A stretch of DNA of 64,000 nt from Peptococcaceae bacterium CEB3 (GTDB taxonomy: Bacteria; Bacillota; Desulfitobacteriia; Desulfitobacteriales; Desulfitobacteriaceae), in assembly GCA_001029295.1 (NCBI GenBank), contig LDXJ01000063.1, positions 310,001 to 374,000 of the forward strand. Reading direction: 5' to 3'. A program made the translations under genes and the position numbers. Positions 24,702 through 33,251 of this stretch are shown here, piece after piece. The notes under the pieces are model-generated. The model saw only the letters and a program-made list of their open reading frames with translations. It did not search any database and was not told the DNA's origin. Numbering within the stretch: position 1 is the stretch's first letter; each line of letters starts with the position of its first letter.

Positions 24702-26663
24702 ATGGGTGTATATCTAAACTTGATCATCAACCCCGCGGGAGTCGAGGTGGACGCATGGGAAAAGGTTTACGTTGAGAGCCTGTCGCTGCTGCGTGCCTTC
24801 CCCTTTATGCGCACGAAGCTGGAAGAGGTGGGGGGATTGCCGAGGCTGGTCTACAGTACGCAGGTCGAAGAAAGGGATACTGATGGCGTGAGCAAAAGCT
24901 GGCTGGTGTGTGGCGACGCCCACAGCAAGAAAACCGGCGAGGAGTTTTCTTTGACGAGAAGTCTGCAGGATTACCGCTCCCGGTTCAGATACAGCAGTAC
25001 CGGTGCCCCTGGGGGAAGCTCCGTTCAGGACTGTCAGGATGCTAAGATGTATGACATCCTCCGTGCGGGGTTCGAGGAGAACGACAAGGACGATGACAAC
25101 GGGAAGGAAACCGAAAACGAGAAGACAAAGGAAGAGAAAAAGGAAAAGAAAAAGATCGATTGCGTAAGCGTTTTCAGCAACAAGACTCAGGGCTATCCTT
25201 ATCATCTGTATGTCTTGGCCATTGCCATGTTGGTAGAGAGCCGGTTGCCGGGGGCTGCGTTAGTGAGTGGAGACATTAACCTCAAGCAGGCGGAAGATGC
25301 CCGGGAGTGGGCTAACCGGTACCTCAGCCTGCCCATTGATCTACCTGTGCGGGTAGATGCCGAAAGACTTTGGCAACGGCTGCGGGAGTACTATGAGGGA
25401 GAGCGGCTCTTAAGAGCCTTTGATGATCTCTACGTCCGAGATTCTGCTTTTGACGTTCCTGAGATCTTTTTTGCTCAAGCTCCGCCGGAGAATGTTAAGA
25501 ATTGGTTCAAAAAGCGGCTCTTTGAGTTCGACTCACTGACCCAGGTGGGGGCCAGAAGGCTGATGATCGGTTGGCTCAATAAAAGTAAGGATTTAGAATC
25601 CCTTTGTGAGTTGATCCTGACACGGGACCAAAGGGACAGGCGGGAGCGTAAGGACGCGGAGGACGGACAGAAGCGAGAGAGAGAGGAGGATAGACACGAG
25701 CGAGAGGGTTCGGAGGATAGTCAGAAGCGGGAGGGCGTGGAGGACGGACAGAAGCGAGAGGGTGTGGAGGACACACAGGAGCGAGGGGGTCCGGAGGACA
25801 GACAGAAGCAAGAGGGCGTGGAGGACACACAGGAGCGAAAGGATCCGGACGACAGACAGAAATGCGACGAGCGTGAAGAGCGGACAGATACGCTGGATCG
25901 CGGGCAGACTCGTTTTGGGCCCGAAGAGTTTGTCAAGGCTCTGACCGCGACTTGGGCAATGATGGACCCCGGACAATATGAGCTTTTTAAGTTTTTCAGA
26001 AATCCATATGGCGCCTCAACTTCAGTGATAAGCCAATTTGGTAATATGTATCTGGACAGCTTTTATGCGGGACGGGAGATGGAAGTTCACTGGGAAAAAG
26101 AAGAGGTTGTGCCTGTCTTAGAACGATATACGGGCCTCACAGCCGAAAAGATTCGAGTCTTAATCGAGGAAGAGAGCGAGCGACAAACGGAGAAAATCCG
26201 GGATTTCGAGAAAATGTTTCAACCCGCCAAAGAGAAGGTTGATTCTATGCAAAGCGAGGAGGAGTTTTTAGATGACGAAGATCTTCTCCTTTATTACGAC
26301 GAAGGAACGATCCTCAAAGAGACACTGAAGTCTGAACTCCTGCATTTTGGGCGCCAGGCTGCAGCACTGCTGCGTGAACAAGAAGGGGAGGGTTTCACAA
26401 ACGCCCCAGCGGAAAAATTGCATGAAGAGATAGTTCTCTGGATATTTCACTACCGGTTAGCACTCACAGAAGAAGCCTGGCAATGGATCGACGCGGAAAG
26501 GGACCCGGCAGTGCTGCGAGTGTTGCTCACGTTCCTGCGCATTAAGAATGAATCAAGCCGGTTTCACGGGATAAGACTGGCGTTGCTGGAAAATAGTCTT
26601 TTCGCCCACCATCTGACGGAGTGGATGGGTGTTGTAGATGGTGTTATGCCAAGTGTTTTTTAA
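24702..26663 (+). CDS. Large protein of unknown function with a nonapeptide repeat
   Basis: 653 residues, cytoplasmic, highly charged; no family recognised. It begins MGVYLNLIINPAGVEVDAWE and has a plausible globular part at ~1-110, a Lys/Glu/Asp-rich low-complexity insert (~125-150), a second globular part (~155-310) with LPIDLPVRVDAERLW, then eight 9-residue repeats (EGVEDGQKR type, 25650-25865) and a third globular part (~410-650). Acidic inserts at two places suggest expanded loops. It is divergent from an XRE regulator that may control it. The last residues (VVDGVMPSVF) come from a 20-bp stretch also found in the regulator gene, so the C-terminus may result from recombination. Start ATG chosen for homology-like N-terminus; an upstream TTG is in frame. 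Confidence 0.7.
   Translation: MGVYLNLIINPAGVEVDAWEKVYVESLSLLRAFPFMRTKLEEVGGLPRLVYSTQVEERDTDGVSKSWLVCGDAHSKKTGEEFSLTRSLQDYRSRFRYSSTGAPGGSSVQDCQDAKMYDILRAGFEENDKDDDNGKETENEKTKEEKKEKKKIDCVSVFSNKTQGYPYHLYVLAIAMLVESRLPGAALVSGDINLKQAEDAREWANRYLSLPIDLPVRVDAERLWQRLREYYEGERLLRAFDDLYVRDSAFDVPEIFFAQAPPENVKNWFKKRLFEFDSLTQVGARRLMIGWLNKSKDLESLCELILTRDQRDRRERKDAEDGQKREREEDRHEREGSEDSQKREGVEDGQKREGVEDTQERGGPEDRQKQEGVEDTQERKDPDDRQKCDEREERTDTLDRGQTRFGPEEFVKALTATWAMMDPGQYELFKFFRNPYGASTSVISQFGNMYLDSFYAGREMEVHWEKEEVVPVLERYTGLTAEKIRVLIEEESERQTEKIRDFEKMFQPAKEKVDSMQSEEEFLDDEDLLLYYDEGTILKETLKSELLHFGRQAAALLREQEGEGFTNAPAEKLHEEIVLWIFHYRLALTEEAWQWIDAERDPAVLRVLLTFLRIKNESSRFHGIRLALLENSLFAHHLTEWMGVVDGVMPSVF
25650..25865 (+). 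repeat. 27-bp in-frame minisatellite (8 copies)
   Basis: Eight 27-bp units encoding nonapeptides such as EGSEDSQKR, EGVEDGQKR, EGVEDTQER and GGPEDRQKQ inside the large unknown gene. Purine-rich strand. Confidence 0.9.
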
Positions 26664-26677
26664 AAGCTTGCGCTTCG

Positions 26678-26704
26678 GCGATAGTATTCACAGGACACTA
26701 TCGC
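26678..26704. terminator. Hairpin between convergent genes
   Basis: GCGATAGT (26678-26685) and ACTATCGC (26697-26704), loop 11 nt, lying at the shared 3' ends of the unknown gene and the GGDEF-EAL gene. It lacks a T-tract, so termination is uncertain. Confidence 0.45.
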
Positions 26705-26709
26705 GACGT

Positions 26710-29115
26710 TCAGCTTTTGCTGAGCAGTTTTTCTATTTCCTCCGCCGGAACTGGGCGGCTGAAGAGGAACCCTTGCATGACGTCGCAGCGGTTGGCGAGC
26801 AAGAAGAGCTCCTGGGCGGGAGTTTCCACCCCTTCCGCCAAGACGGTCAGGTCGAGGTTGTGGGCCAGTTGGATGATCCCGGTGACAACTTTGGCTCCTT
26901 TGGTATCTACCGCAATGTTTTCGATAAAGCTTTTGTCGATTTTCAGGGTGTCAATGGGCAGGTGGCGTAGGTAATTGAGGGATGAATACCCGGTTCCGAA
27001 GTCATCCAAGGAAATTCTCACGCCCAGGTGTTTGATTTCTTGCAGTAAGTGAACGGTGGCGGCTGGGTTTCCGATGATGACGCTTTCCGTGATTTCCAAT
27101 TCCAGCCATTCCGGGTCGAGGCCGCCGGCGGCGATGATTTCCCGCAGATCATCGATAAAATTCGGCTCGCGGAGTTGGCGGGCCGAGATATTGACGGCCA
27201 TCCGCAGGGGAGGATATCCATGAGTACGCCAGGCGCGGTTTTGCGCACAGGCGGAGCGCAGAACCCATTCCCCTATCGGAATGATTAGTCCGGTCTCTTC
27301 CGCCACCGGGACAAAGGTGCCCGGCATGACCAGTCCTTCCGGAGCAAGACCTTCCAGGGTGGTATGCCAGCGGAGCAAAGCTTCGACCCCGACGACGGCC
27401 CCGCTGTGCAAGTCGACCTGAGGTTGATAATAAAGTTCGAGTTCTTCCCGCTCCACGGCTTTGCGCAAGAGGTTTTCGACAGTCATGCGTTCTTTAATGA
27501 GTTGGTTGAGGGAATCCGTGAAAAACTGATAACGGCTGCCTCCCAGTTCTTTGGCCCGATACATGGCCGCATCGGCTTGTTTGATCAGTTCTTCGACCAG
27601 GGTACCGTCGTCCGGGTAAAGGCTGATGCCGATGCTGGGGGTGACGAAGATCTCTTGCCGGCTGAGGTGAAAAGGGGCGCTGAAGGCACGAATAATTTTC
27701 TGTGCGGCTTTGGCCGCGTGTTCAGCCTCGAGGAGTTCCGGCAGGAGGATGACGAATTCGTCACCGCCCCAGCGGGAGACGGTGTCTTCGGAACGGAGCG
27801 CCCGGCTGATGCGGGCGGAAGCTTCGCGCAGGAAAACGTCCCCCTGGGAATGTCCCAGAGTGTCGTTGATCAGTTTGAAACGGTCGATATCGAGAAAGAG
27901 AACGGCGCTTTTGCATTGCGCGCGCTGGGCGTGGGCTAGGGCTTGTTTGAGATGTTCATTGAACAGGTGCCGGTTGGGCAGGCCCGTGAGACTGTCGTGG
28001 TAGGCCTGGTGGGTGAGCTGGCGCAAGAGTTTACGGTTTTTGCTCACGTCGTGAAAGACTAATACGGAGCCGACGATGTGACCGGCGCGGTTGCGGATGG
28101 GGGCGGCGGTGTCCTCAATCGGAATGCGGCGCCCGTCGGAATGAATGAGGACCGTGTGGTTGGCGAGGCCTACGATCCTCCCTTCGCGCAGACAGCGACG
28201 GAGAGGGTTCTCAACAGATTTTCCGCTTTCTTCGTTGACAATGGGAAAAACGTCGTCGATAGGTTTGCCTATGGCTTGACGAGCCGGACGTCCTGTCAGC
28301 TGTTCTGCCCGCGGATTGAGGTAGTCGACTTGTCCTTGGATATCGGTGGTAATGACAGCGTCCCCAATGGAATCCAGGGTTACCTGGGCTTTCTCCTTTT
28401 CTCGCCAAAGCGCCTCTTCAGCTTCTTTTTGGGCTGTGACATCGTTGAAAATTGCGACGATCTCACCTGAGGGCAGCTTATAGATTTCGTTCTCCCGCCA
28501 GCCTTTGAGGCGTCCGTCCTCATAAAGAGTGGCGGGAAAGTGCACGGACTCGCCTGTGCGCCAGACCTGACGGAAAGCCGCCAGAAAGCCGCGGATGTCC
28601 GCTTCGGCATAAAGTTCCAGGAGAGAGCGGCCGAGGGTCTCTTCTCTGACTAAGCCGTCGATTCTTTCGGCAGCGGGGTTAATGTCCCGGAAGACAAAGT
28701 TCTGCCCGTTGTCCTCGGCCTCGTACACCGCGACCGCGCTCATCATATGTTCGAACATGGCTCGGTAACGGGTCTCGCCGGCCGCGACTGCAGCCTGGGC
28801 CCGGACGAGTTCTTCGTAAGTGGCTTCTAATTCGGCGTGGGCCTCCTCAAGCCGCGAAAACTGCCGGACCAAGGAGGCTTCTGAGTCTTCTAAGGCTTTC
28901 AGGGCCCGACGGATGAGAAAATAAAGCAAGGCTGCGGTGACCAGGACAAACAGCCAGCCTTTGAGGGTGGAGAGAACTTCGGCGGTATGCAGGTTGGGGG
29001 CGGCCAGCTTAACCCAGCGATCGGAAGTCAGGATCCAAACGCCGGAAAATACGGCATAGATCAAAGCGATGCGCAAAGGTGTAAGTCTTCGAGGATTACC
29101 CTGGCTCATGTTCAT
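26710..29115 (-). CDS. Membrane PAS-PAS-GGDEF-EAL cyclic-di-GMP protein
   Basis: 801 residues. Two N-terminal membrane helices (~15-32 and ~50-68) are followed by a short coiled coil and two PAS domains (~115-235 with FRDINPAAERIDGL, ~245-360 with ADYLNP-type PVDYLNPRAEQLTGRP). The GGDEF domain (~365-530) has an intact GGDEF and a diguanylate-cyclase RxxD-like region. The EAL domain (~545-795) has EALLRW, ITESV, LDDFGTGYSS and LKIDKSFI. Both catalytic motifs look intact, so it may make or degrade c-di-GMP, switched by the PAS sensors. A perfect 0A-box-like TTTGTCGAA lies ~120 bp upstream. The ribosome site is weak and the start may be ATG at residue 1 or 3. Confidence 0.92.
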   Translation of the reverse strand: MNMSQGNPRRLTPLRIALIYAVFSGVWILTSDRWVKLAAPNLHTAEVLSTLKGWLFVLVTAALLYFLIRRALKALEDSEASLVRQFSRLEEAHAELEATYEELVRAQAAVAAGETRYRAMFEHMMSAVAVYEAEDNGQNFVFRDINPAAERIDGLVREETLGRSLLELYAEADIRGFLAAFRQVWRTGESVHFPATLYEDGRLKGWRENEIYKLPSGEIVAIFNDVTAQKEAEEALWREKEKAQVTLDSIGDAVITTDIQGQVDYLNPRAEQLTGRPARQAIGKPIDDVFPIVNEESGKSVENPLRRCLREGRIVGLANHTVLIHSDGRRIPIEDTAAPIRNRAGHIVGSVLVFHDVSKNRKLLRQLTHQAYHDSLTGLPNRHLFNEHLKQALAHAQRAQCKSAVLFLDIDRFKLINDTLGHSQGDVFLREASARISRALRSEDTVSRWGGDEFVILLPELLEAEHAAKAAQKIIRAFSAPFHLSRQEIFVTPSIGISLYPDDGTLVEELIKQADAAMYRAKELGGSRYQFFTDSLNQLIKERMTVENLLRKAVEREELELYYQPQVDLHSGAVVGVEALLRWHTTLEGLAPEGLVMPGTFVPVAEETGLIIPIGEWVLRSACAQNRAWRTHGYPPLRMAVNISARQLREPNFIDDLREIIAAGGLDPEWLELEITESVIIGNPAATVHLLQEIKHLGVRISLDDFGTGYSSLNYLRHLPIDTLKIDKSFIENIAVDTKGAKVVTGIIQLAHNLDLTVLAEGVETPAQELFLLANRCDVMQGFLFSRPVPAEEIEKLLSKS

Positions 29116-29441
29116 CGGAGCCCGGAAACTTCCGGCGTCAGCCGGAACCGGATACCTCTGACTTCAGCCGGAAGAGGAAAGGCTCCTTACCACCTTTCTT
29201 ATGCAAGGCTGCGGGTTTTTCTCGTAGAAAATTCGACAAACAGCAATAATTTTCTATTCAATTCGCCGCAATGGTGGAAAATCCTGCCTGAGCGAAGGGA
29301 TTATTTGAGATGTGCTAGGGACAATTCCTCCGTCCCGCTAACCATTGAATGAGGCGTTCACTGGAATAACGCACAGGGTGACTGAAAATACAATGTAAAC
29401 GTGAATAATCCTATTGAAAATCTCCTGCCGAGCTGGGAGTA
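29116..29441. other. Intergenic region upstream of the GGDEF-EAL gene
   Basis: No gene. It holds a GGAAACTTCCGG/CAGCCGGAA-rich stem region near 29124-29165 and, on the minus strand, TTTGTCGAA (29232-29240), identical to the Spo0A-box core. Confidence 0.35.
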
Positions 29442-30365
29442 CTATTCTGAAGGACTGACGCTTAACGACTCGCAGGTGCTCGGTAGATCTTGCCGAAAAG
29501 CGTCTCTTTCCAATAACATCGGTGTCACGGGTTCGCCGAAGAAATCTATTGGATCGCCAATGACCCTGCCGCCGAGGCTTCCGATGATGTAAACTGTAGC
29601 ATCTCTGGCCTCAATAAATATTTCGTGAGCTCCTTGAGAAAAAGCATCTTGCAATGAATGAGTGGCTAATTGCTTACCAATTCCTAAACCGCGGACACCT
29701 CTTTCAACGGCAAACCTACCCCAGTGCCATGCACTATTATCCATCCAACTCACAACCACTCCTAAAATATCTTCGCCAACCCTGGCGCACCACCATAAAG
29801 GATGAAGATTATCCTCTATTGGGATCAATTCAGAGGGTATGTTTTGTTCTGAACAAAAGACTCTCAATAATAACTCAATGGCTGATTTTTGATAATTGTT
29901 TGGCAAAGGTTGGAGGATTAGACGCTGCTTATTCAATAGAAGAGTATTTCTCAAGGCGGAGATTCGCAGTTTCTTCAATGAGTCAATAACGGAAGTAGAT
30001 AGGGCCTCGTGATTTTGCTTCAACATTGAGGTTATATAGCTATTCGCTTTGTTTTCAGCCATTTCGATGGCAGTGATCCCCAAAGGGGAAATTACAATAC
30101 TTTTAACTCTCTTATCAGAGTCATCGCTTCCAAACGACAGTAATTGTTTCTGTGCGAAGCCCTTGAGTATTCGGCTTAAAGAGGCTTTATCAATATCTAA
30201 TTGTATTTGAAGTTCCGTAAAAGATGTAATCCCATTTTGCCTAAGATAGCTCAGCACATGGGTTTGGGTTAATGTCATGCCCGAATTGAGACAATTATGA
30301 TTAAGTAATCCCAGTTCCCGTATTAAGAGACGTAATTCTTTTCTTATGTTTTCTGCATCACTCAA
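29442..30365 (-). CDS. MarR-family regulator fused to a GNAT acetyltransferase
   Basis: 307 residues. Residues ~1-145 form a winged-helix MarR domain (LTQTHVLSYLRQNGITSFTELQ, then LSRILKGFAQKQLL and DSDKRVKSIVISPLG). Residues ~155-300 form a GNAT domain with the acetyl-CoA loop RGVRGLGIGKQLA and a C-terminal YIIGSLGGRVIGDP. Such fusions occur in Firmicutes and probably acetylate a small molecule or protein while regulating their own expression. The gene is clearly more AT-rich than its surroundings and is wedged next to a relic of an EAL gene, suggesting acquisition by transfer. TTG start with AGGAGGTGG 7-8 nt upstream. Confidence 0.88.
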   Translation of the reverse strand: MSDAENIRKELRLLIRELGLLNHNCLNSGMTLTQTHVLSYLRQNGITSFTELQIQLDIDKASLSRILKGFAQKQLLSFGSDDSDKRVKSIVISPLGITAIEMAENKANSYITSMLKQNHEALSTSVIDSLKKLRISALRNTLLLNKQRLILQPLPNNYQKSAIELLLRVFCSEQNIPSELIPIEDNLHPLWWCARVGEDILGVVVSWMDNSAWHWGRFAVERGVRGLGIGKQLATHSLQDAFSQGAHEIFIEARDATVYIIGSLGGRVIGDPIDFFGEPVTPMLLERDAFRQDLPSTCESLSVSPSE

Positions 30366-30389
30366 GGGGAAACCACCTCCTAATATATC

Positions 30390-30404
30390 GTTGATAATAT
30401 CAAC
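30390..30404. promoter_or_regulatory. Perfect palindrome GTTGATAATATCAAC, probable MarR operator
   Basis: A 7-1-7 perfect inverted repeat inside a longer TATAT...TATA dyad, ~25 bp upstream of the MarR-GNAT start. MarR proteins usually repress their own gene through such a site. Confidence 0.6.
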
Positions 30405-30426
30405 ATATACGAGGAGAACGACAAAG

Positions 30427-30576
30427 TCAAGGAATAAAACGGTTGGTTTCTGACGGCCTTGTTTTTCCTAGAGGGGAACGGACGCCGCCGGGTGGGACAT
30501 CGGTATCGTGAGGCTGCCGGGAGAGGAGGATTTCCATCTCCTGTGGAGGCAGCGGCCGACTGAAGAGGAAACCCTG
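30427..30576 (-). pseudogene. C-terminal relic of a second EAL-domain gene
   Basis: The minus strand encodes QGFLFSRPLPPQEMEILLSR and ~30 more residues to a TGA. It matches the end of the GGDEF-EAL protein at 26.7 kb (QGFLFSRPVPAEEIEKLLS). Upstream sequence is unrelated promoter DNA, so only the last ~50 codons survive. It implies a second c-di-GMP gene, or a duplicate 3' end, stood here before the MarR-GNAT segment was placed beside it. Confidence 0.75.
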
Positions 30577-30626
30577 AAGCCTTAATTAAATCTTGATAAC
30601 TTCTCCAAAAATACATCATTTACACC

Positions 30627-30635
30627 TGATATACT
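30627..30635 (+). promoter_or_regulatory. Extended -10 promoter of the CWB2 gene
   Basis: TGATATACT (extended -10), ~85 bp before the GTG start; no strong -35 is visible. Confidence 0.35.
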
Positions 30636-30720
30636 GGGCAGGAGTTTCAAAAGGGGCTGTTTCGGTTTTGAAAGGTGTTTCGGTCTTAAGGTCTTAAAAT
30701 AAAAAAGGAGGACGGCCAGT

Positions 30721-32625
30721 GTGAATCTGAGGAAAAGTTTGACAAAGTTGCTGGGCCTTATGCTGATTTCTGCCTTGACGGTGTTTGGCAATCCGGGTTT
30801 GGTCTTGGCGGCGGGTGGAGGGGGTGCAGCCCAATCTTCGGGTACATCGATCCAAACCCTGGATCACCTGCTTTTTGTGACGCCGGGTGATTCCAACCTG
30901 ATTACCGGCGAGGTGAGCACGATAAACTTGCAGTTGTTCGATGGTACGGGGGAGCCTTTTTCGGGGCAGGTGTCCGCCAGTTTGACGGATGCGCAGGGTG
31001 TGGTGACGAATTACCAGATTTCCGGCTCGAATGGCTGGTATTCGGTCACGGGTGTGAACCCGACTCATCCGGGCAGCTATCAATTGACGATCACTCAGCT
31101 TTTTAACCAATATGGCAAGAGGTACCAGGCGGAGGGAACGGTAAATGTCGTCAACGCCACAGCCACGGTGTTAAGCGGGAGTTTGGCTGTCGATGACAAC
31201 AGTCAGGTGACGGCCAAGCTGACCGGTTTTGACGGCGCTCCCTTGGCTAATCGGTCCGTGACCATCGACGGTTCGGGAGTCGGTTCCCCTTCACAAACGG
31301 TGACGACTCTGACGGATGGCACCTTCAACTTCTCCATGACCCCGGCCCAGACGGGAACGGTGAACTTCGTCCACGGGGGTGTGATTGTCGGCAGTATTAC
31401 GGTGGGGGCTGAAAATGCCAAGGTGACCACTTCCGGTGTTCTTGTTCTCAATGAACCGAACCTGGTCACGGCTACGCTGGTGGACGGCAAAGGGAATCCT
31501 TTGAACAACCGCACGGTTCAATTGGATGAGTCGGCGCTGGGTTTGCCGAATCAAACTTTTACGACCCTGACAGACGGGACTTTTCACTTCAACCTGACTC
31601 CGACCCAGATGGGAACCATTCATTTCATTTACTCGGGGGTTGTCGTGGGCTCGATCAAGGTACAGCCGGCCTTTACGATGCAGCCGAGGTTAGGCGGCCA
31701 AACAGAGAACAATGCCGCCTTGTCGGTGGAAGTCGCCAAGGAAGGCTGGACGGCGGCAGACAGCGTGATCCTGACGAGGGATGATGTTTTGTCAGATGCG
31801 ATGACGGCGGTGCCTTTGTCCAAGAAGCTGGACGCTCCCATCCTGATGACCGGACCTTCTGCTTTGGACAGCGGAGTTTTGGCGGAGATCAAGAGTTTGG
31901 GGCCCACACACGTTTATATTATCGGAGGAACCGGAGCGGTCTCTGCCGGCATCCAGAATGAATTGACGGGTCTCGGCTATACGGTGGAGCGGCTTGGGGG
32001 GGCGGACCGGTATGCGACGGCGGCCGAGATCGCCGCCCGGGTGGGTTCGCAAGGGACAGTGTACTTGGCTTACGGATACGGAGAACCGGACGCCCTGGCG
32101 GCGGACGCTTTTGCGGCCGAAGAGGGAAACCCGATTCTGCTCACGCAGAGCGGAAGCCTGCCCGCTTCCACCCAGGCGGAACTAACGAGCCTGAATCCTT
32201 CCTCGGTCGTGCTCTTGGGGGGAACCGGTGTGATCAATTCGAGCCTGCAGTCCTTTTTGAGTGGGCGCTATTCGGTGGAACGCTGGGGTGGGGTGGACCG
32301 CTACGGGACGGAGCAGGAAATCTTTCAGAAGATCATGGACAGTCAACAGGTTGAGAGGCAGTACCCGCTCTACATTTCCTCGGCCCTGGTTCGCCGCGGT
32401 GACCTGGCAAGCGGGGAACCGTACGGGGACGCCTTGTTGGCCGCGGCCCTGGCAGCCAAGAACGGCGGTTTTGTCGTGACGCTTCCTCCGAATACCCTGC
32501 CTTCCACGATTTCGACGTTTTTCCTCTACAACAAGGCCTATATTCCGTCGGCGGAGGTCGTCGGCAATACCTCAGCTATCAGTACCGGTCTGGAGGCTCA
32601 GCTCGACAGTCTTTTGACACATTGA
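30721..32625 (+). CDS. Secreted cell-wall-binding repeat 2 (CWB2) surface protein
   Basis: 634 residues with a signal peptide (charged MNLRKSLTKLL, hydrophobic core, cleavage near LVLAAGG). Residues ~40-135 and two ~87-residue repeats (~140-225 and ~226-312, each with TTLTDGTF and GSI.V) look like Ig/Big-type modules. Residues ~325-634 hold three CWB2 (PF04122) repeats with LGGADRYATAAEIA and WGGVDRYGTEQEI, which in Clostridia anchor proteins to anionic or secondary wall polymers. It is probably an S-layer-associated or adhesive protein. Its proximity to the glycan locus is suggestive. GTG start with AAGGAGG 8 nt upstream. Confidence 0.9.
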   Translation: MNLRKSLTKLLGLMLISALTVFGNPGLVLAAGGGGAAQSSGTSIQTLDHLLFVTPGDSNLITGEVSTINLQLFDGTGEPFSGQVSASLTDAQGVVTNYQISGSNGWYSVTGVNPTHPGSYQLTITQLFNQYGKRYQAEGTVNVVNATATVLSGSLAVDDNSQVTAKLTGFDGAPLANRSVTIDGSGVGSPSQTVTTLTDGTFNFSMTPAQTGTVNFVHGGVIVGSITVGAENAKVTTSGVLVLNEPNLVTATLVDGKGNPLNNRTVQLDESALGLPNQTFTTLTDGTFHFNLTPTQMGTIHFIYSGVVVGSIKVQPAFTMQPRLGGQTENNAALSVEVAKEGWTAADSVILTRDDVLSDAMTAVPLSKKLDAPILMTGPSALDSGVLAEIKSLGPTHVYIIGGTGAVSAGIQNELTGLGYTVERLGGADRYATAAEIAARVGSQGTVYLAYGYGEPDALAADAFAAEEGNPILLTQSGSLPASTQAELTSLNPSSVVLLGGTGVINSSLQSFLSGRYSVERWGGVDRYGTEQEIFQKIMDSQQVERQYPLYISSALVRRGDLASGEPYGDALLAAALAAKNGGFVVTLPPNTLPSTISTFFLYNKAYIPSAEVVGNTSAISTGLEAQLDSLLTH

Positions 32626-33251
32626 CAAATGTTATTTGGTAGGCGCCAGACTTTGAATTGACAGAAGCGTAACCCGCCTTTTCCCGTGGCTTGAACCGGA
32701 GGGAAGGGGTGGGTTTGCTCGTGCAAGCAGGACCCATGGGATCCCCCGCCTCTAGAGGCCTATAGAGGACGGGGGACCTCTCGCACACTATATTAAATGT
32801 TTGTCAAACGGAACCTAAGTGGCAGGTAATTGGCGTTTCTGGTCGAATATTATACTTTGAGATGAGCAAGATACGGGTAGAAATAGGATTATCCGGAGTT
32901 ATCCTGAGTCATCCTAGGGTTATTCTTGAGTGATCCTAGGGTTAACCTTGGGACTAAGTTTATGGGAACGCGGAGGTGGAGCGCGGGCGAACGACGAAAC
33001 TCTGTTGTAAACGGCGCGAATAGCTCAAGTCCTGTTGCAAGTGGCTTTGTTTTTACCCATAACGAGTAAGATGCCGGCCGAGGGGCCGGACGCACGTGTG
33101 CAGCCCAGTCTGCTTTCCGTCCGGAGAGGGGGTTGGACTGTATTATTGCGCATGTGCGCGTATCCGGAACGCGTTCGGTTCTTAGCGCGTCCGGAAGTTT
33201 GGACTGTATTGCTTGTGCAGGTCCGCGTTTGAAAGCGAAAGGAGAATCCGA
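32626..33251. other. Long intergenic region with hairpin and short repeats
   Basis: No supported gene. It contains a terminator-like stem CCCCCG-CTCTA.../TAGAG-CGGGGG (32743-32775), a ~21-22-bp degenerate direct repeat around 32893-32940 (ATCCTAGGGTTA twice), and a 12-bp repeat TTGGACTGTATT at 33133-33144 and 33199-33210, 66 bp apart, which may be regulator-binding half-sites ahead of the sugar importer. Confidence 0.45.

Noticed and set aside
25650-25865. CRISPR-like regular repeat
   Set aside because: Units are contiguous with no spacers and are in-frame coding; it is a minisatellite.
25576-25976. Long minus-strand frames rich in Pro/Leu/Ser opposite the nonapeptide array
   Set aside because: They are by-products of the 27-bp repeat being open in several frames.
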